Source: Chitinophaga fulva (GTDB taxonomy: Bacteria > Bacteroidota > Bacteroidia > Chitinophagales > Chitinophagaceae). From it: a stretch of 64,000 bases of DNA. This document shows positions 22,600 through 31,324 of this stretch, one piece after another. The stretch is from the NCBI RefSeq assembly GCF_012927205.1, contig NZ_JABBGC010000004.1, positions 248,001 to 312,000 of the forward strand. Direction: 5' to 3'. A program made the position numbers and the translations under genes. The notes beneath the pieces are model-generated. The model was not told the DNA's origin and did no database searches. It was given only the letters and a program-made list of their open reading frames with translations. Numbering within the stretch: the stretch's first letter is position 1; every line of letters starts with the position of its first letter.

Positions 22600-25179
22600 T
22601 TACAATTTTTTTTCTCCGTTCTCTGCCGGTTTATCGTCTGGTAGCCCGGATTCCGCTTCCTTATTGACTTTCCACTTGTTCAGCACGGCTTCATCGATGC
22701 TGCGGATATGCAGGTCCCGTTGCGGGAAAGGCAGTTCTATACCGGCTTTGTTGAGGGCGTCGTAGATGAAAGTGAGCACTTTGCTTTGTAAGGTGCCGGC
22801 ATTGCCAAGATCGGAAATCCAGAAGTACACCTGGAAATTAACGGCGTTATCCCCGAACTGGGAAAGCTGTACGATCGGCTCTGGTGTGGTGAGAATACCT
22901 TCCTGGCCGGGGAAAGCGCTCTTGATAATATCGGTCACTTGTGTGATGTCGCTACCATAACCTACGCCGAGCATGAAATTAACACGACGGACACGGTTGG
23001 TCATCGTCCAGTTGATCAGTTGTTGGGAGATAAGATCAGCATTGGGAACTACTACGGTAGAGCCGTCATAGGCGGAAATTTTACTGGAGCGGATACCGAT
23101 TTCTTTCACAACACCGGAGCGGGTACCCAGTTCTATCACGTCACCCACTTCAATAGGTTTTTCAAAAGCCAGGATAATACCGGACACCAGGTTGTTGACG
23201 ATGTTCTGTAAACCGAAGCCTATGCCTACGCTGAGGGCGCCTATCACGATGGTCAGTTTGTCCATCGGGATACCGGAGGCGGCGAAGGCGAGTAATACAC
23301 CGCCGGCCAGTACGGCAAGACGTAACAACAGCAGGGTAGAGCCGAAGCGTGGCTTCCGGGCCGGACTGGTACTCTGACCGGTACTGCCAAACATATACGC
23401 TATCATCTGGGAGGCGACAAAGGCCACCCAGATGACAAGCACAAAAATGATCACGCTGCTGAAGGTAAAGTCCGAATTGCCAATGTGATGGCTGGCGGAC
23501 AGGATATTGCTGATCTCTTCGTAGACGGCGTCGTACAGGTAGAGGTTACGGGCTACAATGATCAGCCAGCCTACGAAAGCCAGTACAGTCAGGAATGTTT
23601 TTAGCTTGGTCTGCACATCCTGGTAGTCCATGAAAGAGATAAAGGTGCTGGAGTTTTTATTGGCCTCCACTTGTATGAACACCGCTTCCAGCACTATTTT
23701 CACGAGTACATACAGGTTCATGGCCATGACGGTGTTCACCACGGCGCTGGACCCGAATATTTTGGCGCTGCCTACCCGGGCGAATATCACCAGCAGCAGG
23801 GAAATGGCGGAGGTGCCGATAAACAGCTTAATGGTGGGCGCGGTATATTTTGGATGGGCGAAGGTGGTCAGCGAGGTTTCTTTCAGCAGCCGGAAACCCA
23901 GCAGTATACAGAGCACGGCGCAGATCAGCAGTCCCCATTGTTCGGCATAAGTCACCTCTATCAACAGGTTATTGACGCAATACACAAAAAGCAGCGCCAT
24001 CAGCATCAGCCAATAGCGATATAGTGTCCTCGGAAAATGTGACCGGAAAAGATAGGAGAGGGCGAACATGGTCAGCCCCCAGATAATTTCGGTGTACAGA
24101 ATGGGATACCGCACGGAAAACACGGAGGACAACGTCGTTACAAAAATAACAGTGCTCGCTACCGGATGACGGTACACATACTGCGCATGTTGCAGGATCG
24201 CTTCTGCCTCCTGCTCCGGATGATTGCGCCGGATACGCCGCACATTGGCGTAGATCCACCCGGCAAACAAGGAGGCTAGCAATATCCATACAATGAAAAT
24301 CGGCCACTGGATAGAAAAGAAGATGCTCAATACCCGTGTGCTTTTGTGTAAAGATCGTCGGGCGACCGGGAAAAACTCCAGTGGATTGATACTGTCACGG
24401 TGCGGCGCCCAGATATACCGGTAGTCACGGGAAAACATGTTGGCGGAAAACTGCTCCAGCTGATAGTTGCTGTCCTCCAGCAGATTGGACACATCAATGT
24501 ACCGGTTGGCGATCTTGTTTTGCAGTAACCCCATTTTAACAAGGCTTACTTTATTGGCGCTGTCTACTACACGGTATTTGTTGATCAGGCGGGTAAGCTG
24601 ACCGATATAAAAACCATAGAGCTCATCTTCTGCGGGAATATTGCGCATGGAGGTGTCGCGCCGCAGAGAGTGTAGTGTATCGTTGATGGCTACCAGGGCG
24701 TTGTAATAGGAGAAGAGGTTGTTCTGCCAGCCACCCAGCTTGCGCTGCAGCTGCTCCAGCATTACCTTGTTGGTGTAAATATCGTTGATATTTGGGGTAC
24801 GGTCCAGCCCAGCAATATTTTCTTTGATCAATGCGAGGGAAGTGTCTACCAATGGGACTTCCCAGGTGATACTGACAGTGTCAAATCCACGCCGCAGGCT
24901 GCTCATCAGCTGGTTGAGCAGGAGGGTATAACCTTCTATCCTGTTGATGATCACGGCCACGGCGGTATCGGATTTCTTCAACTTGGAAGTGTCCTGGGCC
25001 AGCCTGCTGATATTTTTGCTGATCGTGGCACTGTCAATAACCGCCATATGAATGGTGTCAGTCGTGGGAATCTTTTTTTTGCTCCGCTGACCGGCAGCAG
25101 GTAAAACAATGCATAGCCATAGTAATGCCAGCAAAGGCCAACAAAAATATCGTGGTCTGATGATAACCTGAATGAACAT
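22600..25179 (-). CDS. large MscS-family mechanosensitive channel (MscK-like)
   Basis: An 859-residue protein. It has a signal peptide (LLALLWLCIVLPAAGQ), a long periplasmic helical region (about residues 35-290), several membrane helices (about 290-640) and the MscS core: the pore helix VIGALSVGIGFGLQNIVNNL, then VSGIILAFEKPIEVGDVIEL, and the beta domain with VVPNADLISQQLINWT. It opens under membrane tension to release solutes in hypo-osmotic shock. The length is close to that of MscK/YbdG-type long members. It is oriented opposite to the glpD-like gene. Confidence 0.93.
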   Translation of the reverse strand: MFIQVIIRPRYFCWPLLALLWLCIVLPAAGQRSKKKIPTTDTIHMAVIDSATISKNISRLAQDTSKLKKSDTAVAVIINRIEGYTLLLNQLMSSLRRGFDTVSITWEVPLVDTSLALIKENIAGLDRTPNINDIYTNKVMLEQLQRKLGGWQNNLFSYYNALVAINDTLHSLRRDTSMRNIPAEDELYGFYIGQLTRLINKYRVVDSANKVSLVKMGLLQNKIANRYIDVSNLLEDSNYQLEQFSANMFSRDYRYIWAPHRDSINPLEFFPVARRSLHKSTRVLSIFFSIQWPIFIVWILLASLFAGWIYANVRRIRRNHPEQEAEAILQHAQYVYRHPVASTVIFVTTLSSVFSVRYPILYTEIIWGLTMFALSYLFRSHFPRTLYRYWLMLMALLFVYCVNNLLIEVTYAEQWGLLICAVLCILLGFRLLKETSLTTFAHPKYTAPTIKLFIGTSAISLLLVIFARVGSAKIFGSSAVVNTVMAMNLYVLVKIVLEAVFIQVEANKNSSTFISFMDYQDVQTKLKTFLTVLAFVGWLIIVARNLYLYDAVYEEISNILSASHHIGNSDFTFSSVIIFVLVIWVAFVASQMIAYMFGSTGQSTSPARKPRFGSTLLLLRLAVLAGGVLLAFAASGIPMDKLTIVIGALSVGIGFGLQNIVNNLVSGIILAFEKPIEVGDVIELGTRSGVVKEIGIRSSKISAYDGSTVVVPNADLISQQLINWTMTNRVRRVNFMLGVGYGSDITQVTDIIKSAFPGQEGILTTPEPIVQLSQFGDNAVNFQVYFWISDLGNAGTLQSKVLTFIYDALNKAGIELPFPQRDLHIRSIDEAVLNKWKVNKEAESGLPDDKPAENGEKKL

Positions 25180-25355
25180 ATGAATAATGATATGGAACAG
25201 GAAGTTACGTTACTTAGAGGAACATTTTTTGTGCCTAAATGTTCCGGCTGCCAGAACTTTTCCTTTACCTGTCCGTTAAGTTTTAGGGGCAGAAGCCGTT
25301 GCCATTTGCGGACTCGGTATTTCCGCAGTATTTTGTAGTACCCGAAAAATCGTAT

Positions 25356-26924
25356 ATGAAAAGAGAAGCTATTGTTGCAGCCCTGAGAAAAGATCTGGAG
25401 CCCTGGGATATTATTGTGGCCGGCGGCGGTGCTACCGGTTTAGGCGCCGCGCTGGAAGCGGTGACGAGAGGATACCGTACCCTGCTCCTTGAACAGGCTG
25501 ATTTTGCGGCCTCCACGTCCAGTAAAAGCACTAAACTGGTGCATGGAGGGGTACGTTACCTGGCCCAGGGCGATGTTTCCCTCGTCAGGGAGGCCAGCGT
25601 GGAACGTGGCCGCCTCGCGCATAATGCACCCCATCTGGTGCGTAACCTCAGCTTCGTGATCCCTACTTTCAATGCGTGGGAAAACCTGAAATATACGATC
25701 GGCCTTAAAATGTACGATTGGCTGGCTGGCCGCCTCAGCCTCGGCAGATCGGTACATATCTCCCGCAGGGATACGCTGGAAAAACTCACTACCCTGAAAC
25801 CGGAACGCCTCGCCGGCGGCGTCCTCTATCATGACGGTCAGTTCGATGACAGCCGCCTGGCGGTCAACCTGGCCCAGACAATCACCGATAAAGGAGGCAC
25901 GGTCCTGAACTATATGAAAATTACCAGTCTTTATAAAGATGAAGGCGGTAATATCAGCGGACTAACGGTCAGGGATACACTGAATGACGGACCTGAAATA
26001 TTTCTCAATACCAGGGCGGTGATCAACGCGACCGGTGTTTTTGCGGATGATATTCTGGAGATGGATAACCCGGAAGCTCCTAAGTCAATTGCGGCCAGTC
26101 AGGGTGTGCATGTGGTGCTCGACAGCAGCTTTCTGCCCGGGCATAATGCGCTGATGATCCCGGCTACCAGCGATGGCCGCGTACTGTTCGTGGTGCCGTG
26201 GCATAACAAAGTGGTGGTAGGAACTACAGATACGCCGATTAACCACATCAGCCTGGAACCGCATGCACTGGAGGCGGAAATCAACTTTATCCTGCGCACG
26301 GCGGGAGAATACCTGGTCAGGGCGCCGCAACGCAGCGACGTACTGAGCGTATGGGCCGGCCTTCGTCCGCTCGCGGCTGCGAAAGCGGAAGGTCATAAAA
26401 CGAAGGAAATATCCCGCAGCCATAAAATCATCGTGGCCGCTTCAGGACTGGTGACCATCATCGGCGGCAAATGGACCACCTACCGTCGTATGGCGGAAGA
26501 TGTCATCCACCAGCTGGAAAAGTCCCTGCGCTGGAAACCGACAGCGTCGGTAACCGACGAAATGCCGGTCCACGGTGCCGCTACCGGGATGAACTGGGAA
26601 GACCCCTGGTATTTCTATGGCAGCGATGTGCCCCGGCTGCAGCAACTGATGAAGGACCAGCCAGATCTGCAGGAGGTGTTGAGTGAGTCTTTCGGTATCC
26701 TGAAAGTGCAGGTGGTTTGGGCGGTAAGGGAAGAAATGGCGCGGAACATCGCTGATTTTCTTGCCAGGAGGGTACGGCTGCTCTTTCTGGATGCACGGGA
26801 AGCTTTACGTATAGCCCCGGCCGTAGCAAATATCATGGCACGGGAACTGGGGAGGGACGGGCACTGGGTCAACGAACAGCTGCAAACATTCGAAACGCTT
26901 GCGAAAGCATATATACTGGTTTGA
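25356..26924 (+). CDS. glpD: glycerol-3-phosphate dehydrogenase/oxidase (FAD)
   Basis: A 522-residue FAD-dependent glycerol-3-phosphate dehydrogenase. The FAD Rossmann motif is DIIVAGGGATGLGAALEAVT, followed by the family signature SSKSTKLVHGGVRYLAQGD, the cap-domain segments around FVVPWHNKVVVGTTDTP and the C-terminal IIGGKWTTYRRMAED. It oxidises glycerol-3-phosphate to dihydroxyacetone phosphate at the inner membrane face, feeding quinone. The ATG at 25356 gives the family start; an upstream 19-residue extension is poor. The neighbour is convergent nitroreductase. Confidence 0.92.
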   Translation: MKREAIVAALRKDLEPWDIIVAGGGATGLGAALEAVTRGYRTLLLEQADFAASTSSKSTKLVHGGVRYLAQGDVSLVREASVERGRLAHNAPHLVRNLSFVIPTFNAWENLKYTIGLKMYDWLAGRLSLGRSVHISRRDTLEKLTTLKPERLAGGVLYHDGQFDDSRLAVNLAQTITDKGGTVLNYMKITSLYKDEGGNISGLTVRDTLNDGPEIFLNTRAVINATGVFADDILEMDNPEAPKSIAASQGVHVVLDSSFLPGHNALMIPATSDGRVLFVVPWHNKVVVGTTDTPINHISLEPHALEAEINFILRTAGEYLVRAPQRSDVLSVWAGLRPLAAAKAEGHKTKEISRSHKIIVAASGLVTIIGGKWTTYRRMAEDVIHQLEKSLRWKPTASVTDEMPVHGAATGMNWEDPWYFYGSDVPRLQQLMKDQPDLQEVLSESFGILKVQVVWAVREEMARNIADFLARRVRLLFLDAREALRIAPAVANIMARELGRDGHWVNEQLQTFETLAKAYILV

Positions 26925-26927
26925 TAT

Positions 26928-26997
26928 TTAGCTATTTGATTATTCAATTATTGAATTCCTCCATTCCAACCCAATAATTAAATAATCAAATAGCTAA
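26928..26997. terminator. 25-bp near-perfect inverted repeat between convergent genes
   Basis: Two 25-base A/T-rich arms (26928-26952 and 26973-26997, one mismatch) around a 20-base loop, followed by seven T. It lies between the stop codons of glpD (26924) and the nitroreductase (27010), so it likely ends transcription in both directions. Confidence 0.75.
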
Positions 26998-27009
26998 TTT
27001 TTTAAATGA

Positions 27010-27600
27010 TTACATCCATTTTACTTTTTCAGACAATGGTTTCAGGCGCTTGCCGGGTTGTGCCGGTTCGTCTGTATAGCCAAGGTAGAAGAAGCCCAAT
27101 ACCTGGTCTGCATCCCCCAGTCCGAGATAATCCTGCATGGCAGGGTGGAAGGTCATACCGCCGGAGCCCCAGTAGGCGGCAATGCCCTGAGAGGTGGCGC
27201 CCAGCCACATATTCTGTACGGCGCAGGATACTGCTGCAATTTCTTCTACAACCGGAATTTTTGGATTGCTGCCTCTTTTCATACAGATGGCAATCACATG
27301 AGAAGCCAGATCACCCTGACTTTTCAGTTTATCGTAGCTGCCGGCAATGAATTTGTCCGCCGGAGTGAACTGTTTATACAGATCGGCATGAGCAGTACAG
27401 AACTGCTGTACTTTCTCACCGCCGTACACAACGAAGTACCATGGCTCCGTATAGCCGTGAGTGGGTGCCCAGTCTGCCATTTGCAGCAGCTGTTGTACGG
27501 TTTCGTCGGCTATTTTCCGGCCGTTCATGCTGGTAGGCTTCACGGTGCGGCGACTGGCGATTATTTTTTCCAGATAACTGGCGGTAGTATTTGTTTCCAT
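27010..27600 (-). CDS. nitroreductase-family FMN oxidoreductase
   Basis: A 196-residue nitroreductase. The family opening SRRTVKPTSMNGRKI binds FMN phosphate, WAPTHGYTEPWYFVVYGG is the second family block and GSGGMTFHPAMQDYLGLG the region near the C-terminal FMN site. It should use FMN and NAD(P)H to reduce nitro groups or other substrates; the physiological substrate is unknown. A degenerate 16-bp tandem array lies just upstream of its start, and a thioesterase gene lies 167 bases away on the same strand. Confidence 0.9.
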   Translation of the reverse strand: METNTTASYLEKIIASRRTVKPTSMNGRKIADETVQQLLQMADWAPTHGYTEPWYFVVYGGEKVQQFCTAHADLYKQFTPADKFIAGSYDKLKSQGDLASHVIAICMKRGSNPKIPVVEEIAAVSCAVQNMWLGATSQGIAAYWGSGGMTFHPAMQDYLGLGDADQVLGFFYLGYTDEPAQPGKRLKPLSEKVKWM

Positions 27601-27626
27601 GATGTTGTTTATATTATATAATGATG

Positions 27627-27746
27627 GTTCCCAATGAAATGTCTCTCAATAAAAATATCTCCCGATAATAATGGTTGCCTGCAATAATGTCTCCTACTGA
27701 TAAAATGTCTTCCGATAATAATGGTTTCCCATTAAATGATACCTGA
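27627..27746. repeat. degenerate ~16-bp tandem repeat upstream of the nitroreductase
   Basis: About seven imperfect units can be read as ATGGTTCCCAATGAA, ATGTCTCTCAATAAAA, ATATCTCCCGATAATA, ATGGTTGCCTGCAATA, ATGTCTCCTACTGATAAA, ATGTCTTCCGATAATA and ATGGTTTCCCATTAA. They share an ATGxyTCCC...AATA core. It fills the gap between the thioesterase terminator hairpin and the nitroreductase start. Confidence 0.55.
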
Positions 27747-27758
27747 ATAACATCTTAG

Positions 27759-27778
27759 CCCAGGGCTTCAGCCCTGGG
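27759..27778 (-). terminator. hairpin overlapping the thioesterase stop codon
   Basis: An 8-bp perfect stem (CCCAGGGC / GCCCTGGG) with a TTCA loop. On the coding strand the TGA stop of the thioesterase lies in the loop, so the stem includes the last codons. There is no U-run, so it is either a structured 3' end or a repeat-like palindrome. Confidence 0.5.
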
Positions 27779-28217
27779 AAACCATAGATTCCATGGCAGC
27801 TTTCATCTCTGCCGGTAATTTCATGACTTTGCGGGCGTTGTAATCAAAGCATACCATGCCGGTCTTGGCGGTGGCGATGGTGATTGTTTGGCTGTTACGC
27901 TGGGTGGTCAGGTGATAGAAAAGTTCAAAACCGAATGGGCTGTATTCTCCTGCGGCTACCTCCACGGTAAAAATATCGCCATGGAAGCCTTCTCCTTTGT
28001 AGGCTACGGCTACATCGGCCATAATCAGGCCGGTGCCGGCTTCGTGGTCCAGTTCTTTGTAGCCTGCCCGTTGAATGAACTGCATGCGGGCCTCGTGCAT
28101 TATAGACAGGATGGCGTCATTGCCAACATGTCCGCCATAGTTAACATCCTGTATCCTGATAGGTATCGTTGTGCTGAACCCAAATTTCTCTGGTAGGTCT
28201 ATTTTTATTCTTGCCAT
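27768..28217 (-). CDS. acyl-CoA thioesterase (hot-dog fold, YbgC-like)
   Basis: A 149-residue hot-dog-fold thioesterase. The active-site Asp is in RIQDVNYGGHVGNDAILSIM (the DxNxxGHVxN pattern of 4-hydroxybenzoyl-CoA/YbgC-type enzymes), followed by EARMQFIQRAGY and the beta-sheet core FTVEVAAGEYSPFGFEL. It hydrolyses acyl-CoA or acyl-ACP thioesters. It is located 17 bases upstream of the RdgB-like gene on the same strand, probably one operon with it. A hairpin overlaps its stop codon. Confidence 0.88.
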   Translation of the reverse strand: MARIKIDLPEKFGFSTTIPIRIQDVNYGGHVGNDAILSIMHEARMQFIQRAGYKELDHEAGTGLIMADVAVAYKGEGFHGDIFTVEVAAGEYSPFGFELFYHLTTQRNSQTITIATAKTGMVCFDYNARKVMKLPAEMKAAMESMVSQG

Positions 28218-28234
28218 TATTTTTTAGGTAGATG

Positions 28235-28816
28235 TTAAACAGGTAATGTTTTCAGGAAGGCCACGAATTTCTCGAAGGCACGGCCACGGTGACTGTACTG
28301 ATTTTTTTCGGCAAGGTCCATTTCGGCAAAGGTACGGTTGGCGCCTTCGGGAATAAAGATGGGATCGTAGCCGAAGCCTTTCTCTCCGGAAGTACGTTCT
28401 GTAATGGTGCCGCGACTGATGCCTTCAAACTGGTGCTCTTTTCCGTCAAGGATGAGAGAGATGACCGTCCGGAACTGTGCGCTGCGGTCGCTGGCGCCTT
28501 CCATTTCAGCCAGTACTTTGACGATATTGTCAGCTGCCTTTTTCTGTTCACCGGCATACCGGGCGCTTAATACCCCGGGAGCGCCGTTCAGTGCGCTGAT
28601 TTCCAGTCCCGTGTCTTCTGCAAAACAGTTTTGAAGGGTCATCTGGTGGATGGTGGTCGATTTCTCACGGGCATTCTCCTCCAGCGTATCGTGTGGTTCA
28701 GGGATGTCAATGTCAATACCCGCTTCCAGCAGGGTGATGATCTCGAAATGATCGCCCAGCATGGAGCGGAACTCCTTCACCTTATTTTCATTATTGGTAG
28801 CAAAAATCAGTTTCAT
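28235..28816 (-). CDS. rdgB: RdgB/HAM1 family XTP/dITP pyrophosphatase
   Basis: A 193-residue nucleotide pyrophosphatase. The family signatures are present: LIFATNNENKVKEFRSML, then CFAEDTGLEISALNGAPG, SARYAG, EKGFGYDPIFIPEG and SHRGRAFEKF. It hydrolyses non-canonical purine nucleoside triphosphates (XTP, dITP) to monophosphates, keeping them out of DNA and RNA. Its start is 59 bases from the end of the upstream hypothetical gene, and the thioesterase gene follows 17 bases downstream. Confidence 0.93.
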   Translation of the reverse strand: MKLIFATNNENKVKEFRSMLGDHFEIITLLEAGIDIDIPEPHDTLEENAREKSTTIHQMTLQNCFAEDTGLEISALNGAPGVLSARYAGEQKKAADNIVKVLAEMEGASDRSAQFRTVISLILDGKEHQFEGISRGTITERTSGEKGFGYDPIFIPEGANRTFAEMDLAEKNQYSHRGRAFEKFVAFLKTLPV

Positions 28817-28875
28817 CTATTAAAATTTCTAAATCGCCCTAAATCAAGTAATAAAATAAAAAAATATTAAAATAA

Positions 28876-29373
28876 TTAAATGCCAAGCAGTTGCTTCAGT
28901 CCGGCCCACAGTTTGGCTTTCAGTACTTTATCAGTTCCAATCACTTGCAGTTCGTCAGACAGCAGCAGGGTAGTGCTGTTGACGGTCAACAGTTGGTAAA
29001 GAGGCGCATCTGTCAGGCCCAGCGGTGTCGATGCGGCGCCAAATACAATGGCCTTCTCTATTTTTACAGCAGCTTGCCACGAAGTGTAGTCCAGCTGCGG
29101 GTAAGGAGAGGTGTTCATCAGGGATACGTCCTGCATCCCTAGTTTACAGGCATTTAATATATTGGTAAGGAGGTTGAATAATTCATCATTTAAGTAGGCT
29201 TCATTTTCGTTTTGTATGAAGAGCGCAACGTTTTTTTGATTTTCTCCTAAATATTTGACTTTGGGTACCTCAATTTGCGGCGCTGCAACCGGCACGCTTT
29301 TCCCGGGAATGATCGGCTGGGTAAAGATTTTAGCCAGATAATACGGATCAAGGTCTAATTGGTCGAGCGACAT
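28876..29373 (-). CDS. hypothetical protein, possible HolD-like fold
   Basis: A 165-residue cytoplasmic protein. The N-terminus (about 35 residues) is proline-rich and extended (IPGKSVPVAAPQIEVPKV), followed by a compact domain that starts KYLGENQKNVALFIQNE and ends ALWAGLKQLLGI, shown by the fragment KAKLWAGLKQLLGI. I do not recognise the family. The layout (a short mobile N-terminus before an alpha/beta domain with a terminal LW..L helix) recalls the DNA polymerase III psi subunit HolD, but that is only a weak resemblance. The gene precedes rdgB on the same strand. Confidence 0.7.
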   Translation of the reverse strand: MSLDQLDLDPYYLAKIFTQPIIPGKSVPVAAPQIEVPKVKYLGENQKNVALFIQNENEAYLNDELFNLLTNILNACKLGMQDVSLMNTSPYPQLDYTSWQAAVKIEKAIVFGAASTPLGLTDAPLYQLLTVNSTTLLLSDELQVIGTDKVLKAKLWAGLKQLLGI

Positions 29374-29502
29374 ATTATTATAATTTAATTTAATATCAAA
29401 GTCCCGCGTGGGGAAAAATCAGTTTATTTGCACTGCCGTATCCGCAAATGCGGCCATCCAACGCAAGAAAGTGTAAAAATATTGAGATAAAATTGATTAA
29501 CC

Positions 29503-30603
29503 ATGATGGTAGCTAAATCAACAGTAAAGGAAGAAGCATTACAGAAGATCAAAGTCACAAAAACTACGCATAGCCGTTTGAGTGAAGTGGATTTTAATAA
29601 TCTGGTGTTCGGTAAAAAGTATGCTGACCACATGCTGGTAGCCGATTTTGATGGAAAAGAGTGGAAAAATGCCGAAATCCTGCCTTTTCAGAATTTTTCT
29701 GTAAGCCCTTCCAATGCCGCCTGGCATTATGGACAGGCCATTTTCGAAGGTATCAAGGCCTATAAAGATCCTCAGGACAACCCGATGATCTTCCGTCCTT
29801 ACGATAACTACAGGAGATTTAACCTCTCCGCCGAAAGAATGGGTATGCCCGAAGTGCCGGAATGGCTCTTTATCGGTGGTATGGACATATTGATTGATCT
29901 GGACCGCGACTGGGTCCCAACCGGCCCTGGTTGCTCTCTTTATCTGCGTCCTTTTATGATCGCAGCAGATGAATTCATTGGGGTGCGCCCTTCTGATACC
30001 TACCGTTTTGCCATTATCAATTCACCTTCCGGTCCTTATTTCAATAAACCGATTAAACTGCTGGTGCAGGATAAATATGTACGGGCTTTCCCCGGCGGCG
30101 TAGGATACGCTAAAGCTGCGGGCAACTACGGCGGTACCATGTATCCTACCATGCAGGCTAAAAAACAGGGCTACGACCAGATCCTCTGGGTAGATGGCTA
30201 TGAACATAAATACCTGCAGGAATGCGGTACCATGAACGTATTTGTTATTATTGGCAATACGGCTATCACGCCCGATCTGGAACAAGGCACCATCCTGGAA
30301 GGGGTTACCCGTGCCAGCGTAATCGATCTGCTGAAAGATCTCGGTCTCACTGTGGAAGAAAGACCTATATCTATCGATGAAGTGGTGACTGCCTATAAAA
30401 ACGGCACCCTCCGCGAAGTCTTTGGTACCGGTACAGCCGCTGCATTGGCCTACGTAGAACAACTGGATTACCTCGATACACAGATCAAACTGGACACTAC
30501 TACCTATAAAACCGGCGCGGAAGTAATCCGCCGGCTCGATGCTATCCGCACCGGCCGTGAGGAAGATACCCGCAACTGGAATTACCAGGTAGGTGAGAAA
30601 TAG
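29503..30603 (+). CDS. ilvE: branched-chain amino acid aminotransferase
   Basis: A 366-residue fold-type IV aminotransferase of the long BCAT type. Family marks include AAWHYGQAIFEGIKAYKD, LFIGGMDILIDLDRDWVP and SLYLRPFMIAADEFIGV; the PLP lysine is in YEHKYLQECGTMNVF (Lys of HKYLQE), and the phosphate-binding TR of GVTRASVIDLLKDLG follows. It makes Leu, Ile and Val from their 2-oxo acids. The ATG at 29503 and a second at 29506 are both possible. The nearest downstream gene is rpsL, 310 bases away and with its own promoter. Confidence 0.93.
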   Translation: MMVAKSTVKEEALQKIKVTKTTHSRLSEVDFNNLVFGKKYADHMLVADFDGKEWKNAEILPFQNFSVSPSNAAWHYGQAIFEGIKAYKDPQDNPMIFRPYDNYRRFNLSAERMGMPEVPEWLFIGGMDILIDLDRDWVPTGPGCSLYLRPFMIAADEFIGVRPSDTYRFAIINSPSGPYFNKPIKLLVQDKYVRAFPGGVGYAKAAGNYGGTMYPTMQAKKQGYDQILWVDGYEHKYLQECGTMNVFVIIGNTAITPDLEQGTILEGVTRASVIDLLKDLGLTVEERPISIDEVVTAYKNGTLREVFGTGTAAALAYVEQLDYLDTQIKLDTTTYKTGAEVIRRLDAIRTGREEDTRNWNYQVGEK

Positions 30604-30815
30604 GCAGGTACACATTAACAAAATATCAAAATAAAAAAATAACCAAATAAAAAAGTAGGGTCTGTCAACCGGCCCTATTTTTTTATGGTAGATTCTAAAG
30701 GAAATCATACCTTTGCAATCCGGATTTTTGATATCCTGCTTATACCAGATCACGTTTGACCAGTCTTCGACTACCTGGGAACTTCAAAACCGGCAAAAAA
30801 ATTATTCGAAACAAT

Positions 30816-30846
30816 TTTGTTATTCACATATATAGTTTTACCTTTG
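30816..30846 (+). promoter_or_regulatory. promoter of rpsL
   Basis: TTTG (30816-30819), 19 bases, then TACCTTTG (30839-30846). It fits the Bacteroidota consensus exactly and lies 67 bases before the rpsL ATG. The leader carries a small hairpin TCCC-TTAT-GGGA inside matching CCAAA/TTTGG flanks. Confidence 0.85.
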
Positions 30847-30913
30847 CCCTCCCAAAATCCCTTATGGGAAATTTGGATGTCATTGTAAACCGACATAAAA
30901 AACTAGGTAAAGA

Positions 30914-31294
30914 ATGCCTACTATACAACAATTAGTAAGAAAAGGAAGAGAAATTATCCGGGCTAAGTCTAAGTCCAGGGCATTAGATAGCTGCCCTCAG
31001 CGTCGTGGTGTTTGTACTCGTGTGTACACAACCACGCCTAAAAAACCTAACTCCGCTTTGCGTAAAGTTGCAAAGGTGCGTTTGACCAATAAAGTTGAGG
31101 TGATTGCTTACATCCCTGGTGAAGGTCACAACCTGCAGGAACACTCTATCGTACTGATCCGTGGTGGAAGGGTAAAAGACTTACCAGGTGTTCGTTACCA
31201 CATCGTTCGCGGTTCCCTGGATACTGCCGGTGTGAAAGACAGAAAGCAGAGCCGTTCCAAATATGGTACTAAAAAGGAAAAGGCTAAAAAATAA
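30914..31294 (+). CDS. rpsL: 30S ribosomal protein S12
   Basis: A 126-residue S12, the decoding-centre protein of the small subunit. The signature runs TTTPKKPNSALRKVAKVRL, EGHNLQEHSIVLIRGGRVKD and LPGVRYHIVRG. The lysines in PKKPNS (43 and 44) and the downstream Lys of VKDLPG are the wild-type residues that streptomycin-resistance mutations change, so no resistance change is seen. It heads the str operon; rpsG follows 30 bases later. Confidence 0.98.
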   Translation: MPTIQQLVRKGREIIRAKSKSRALDSCPQRRGVCTRVYTTTPKKPNSALRKVAKVRLTNKVEVIAYIPGEGHNLQEHSIVLIRGGRVKDLPGVRYHIVRGSLDTAGVKDRKQSRSKYGTKKEKAKK

Positions 31295-31324
31295 TCAATT
31301 ATAAATAGTCGTAATTTTCAATAA

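Noticed and set aside
25440..25832. A 130-codon minus-strand ORF
   Set aside because: Antisense shadow of the glycerol-3-phosphate dehydrogenase gene.
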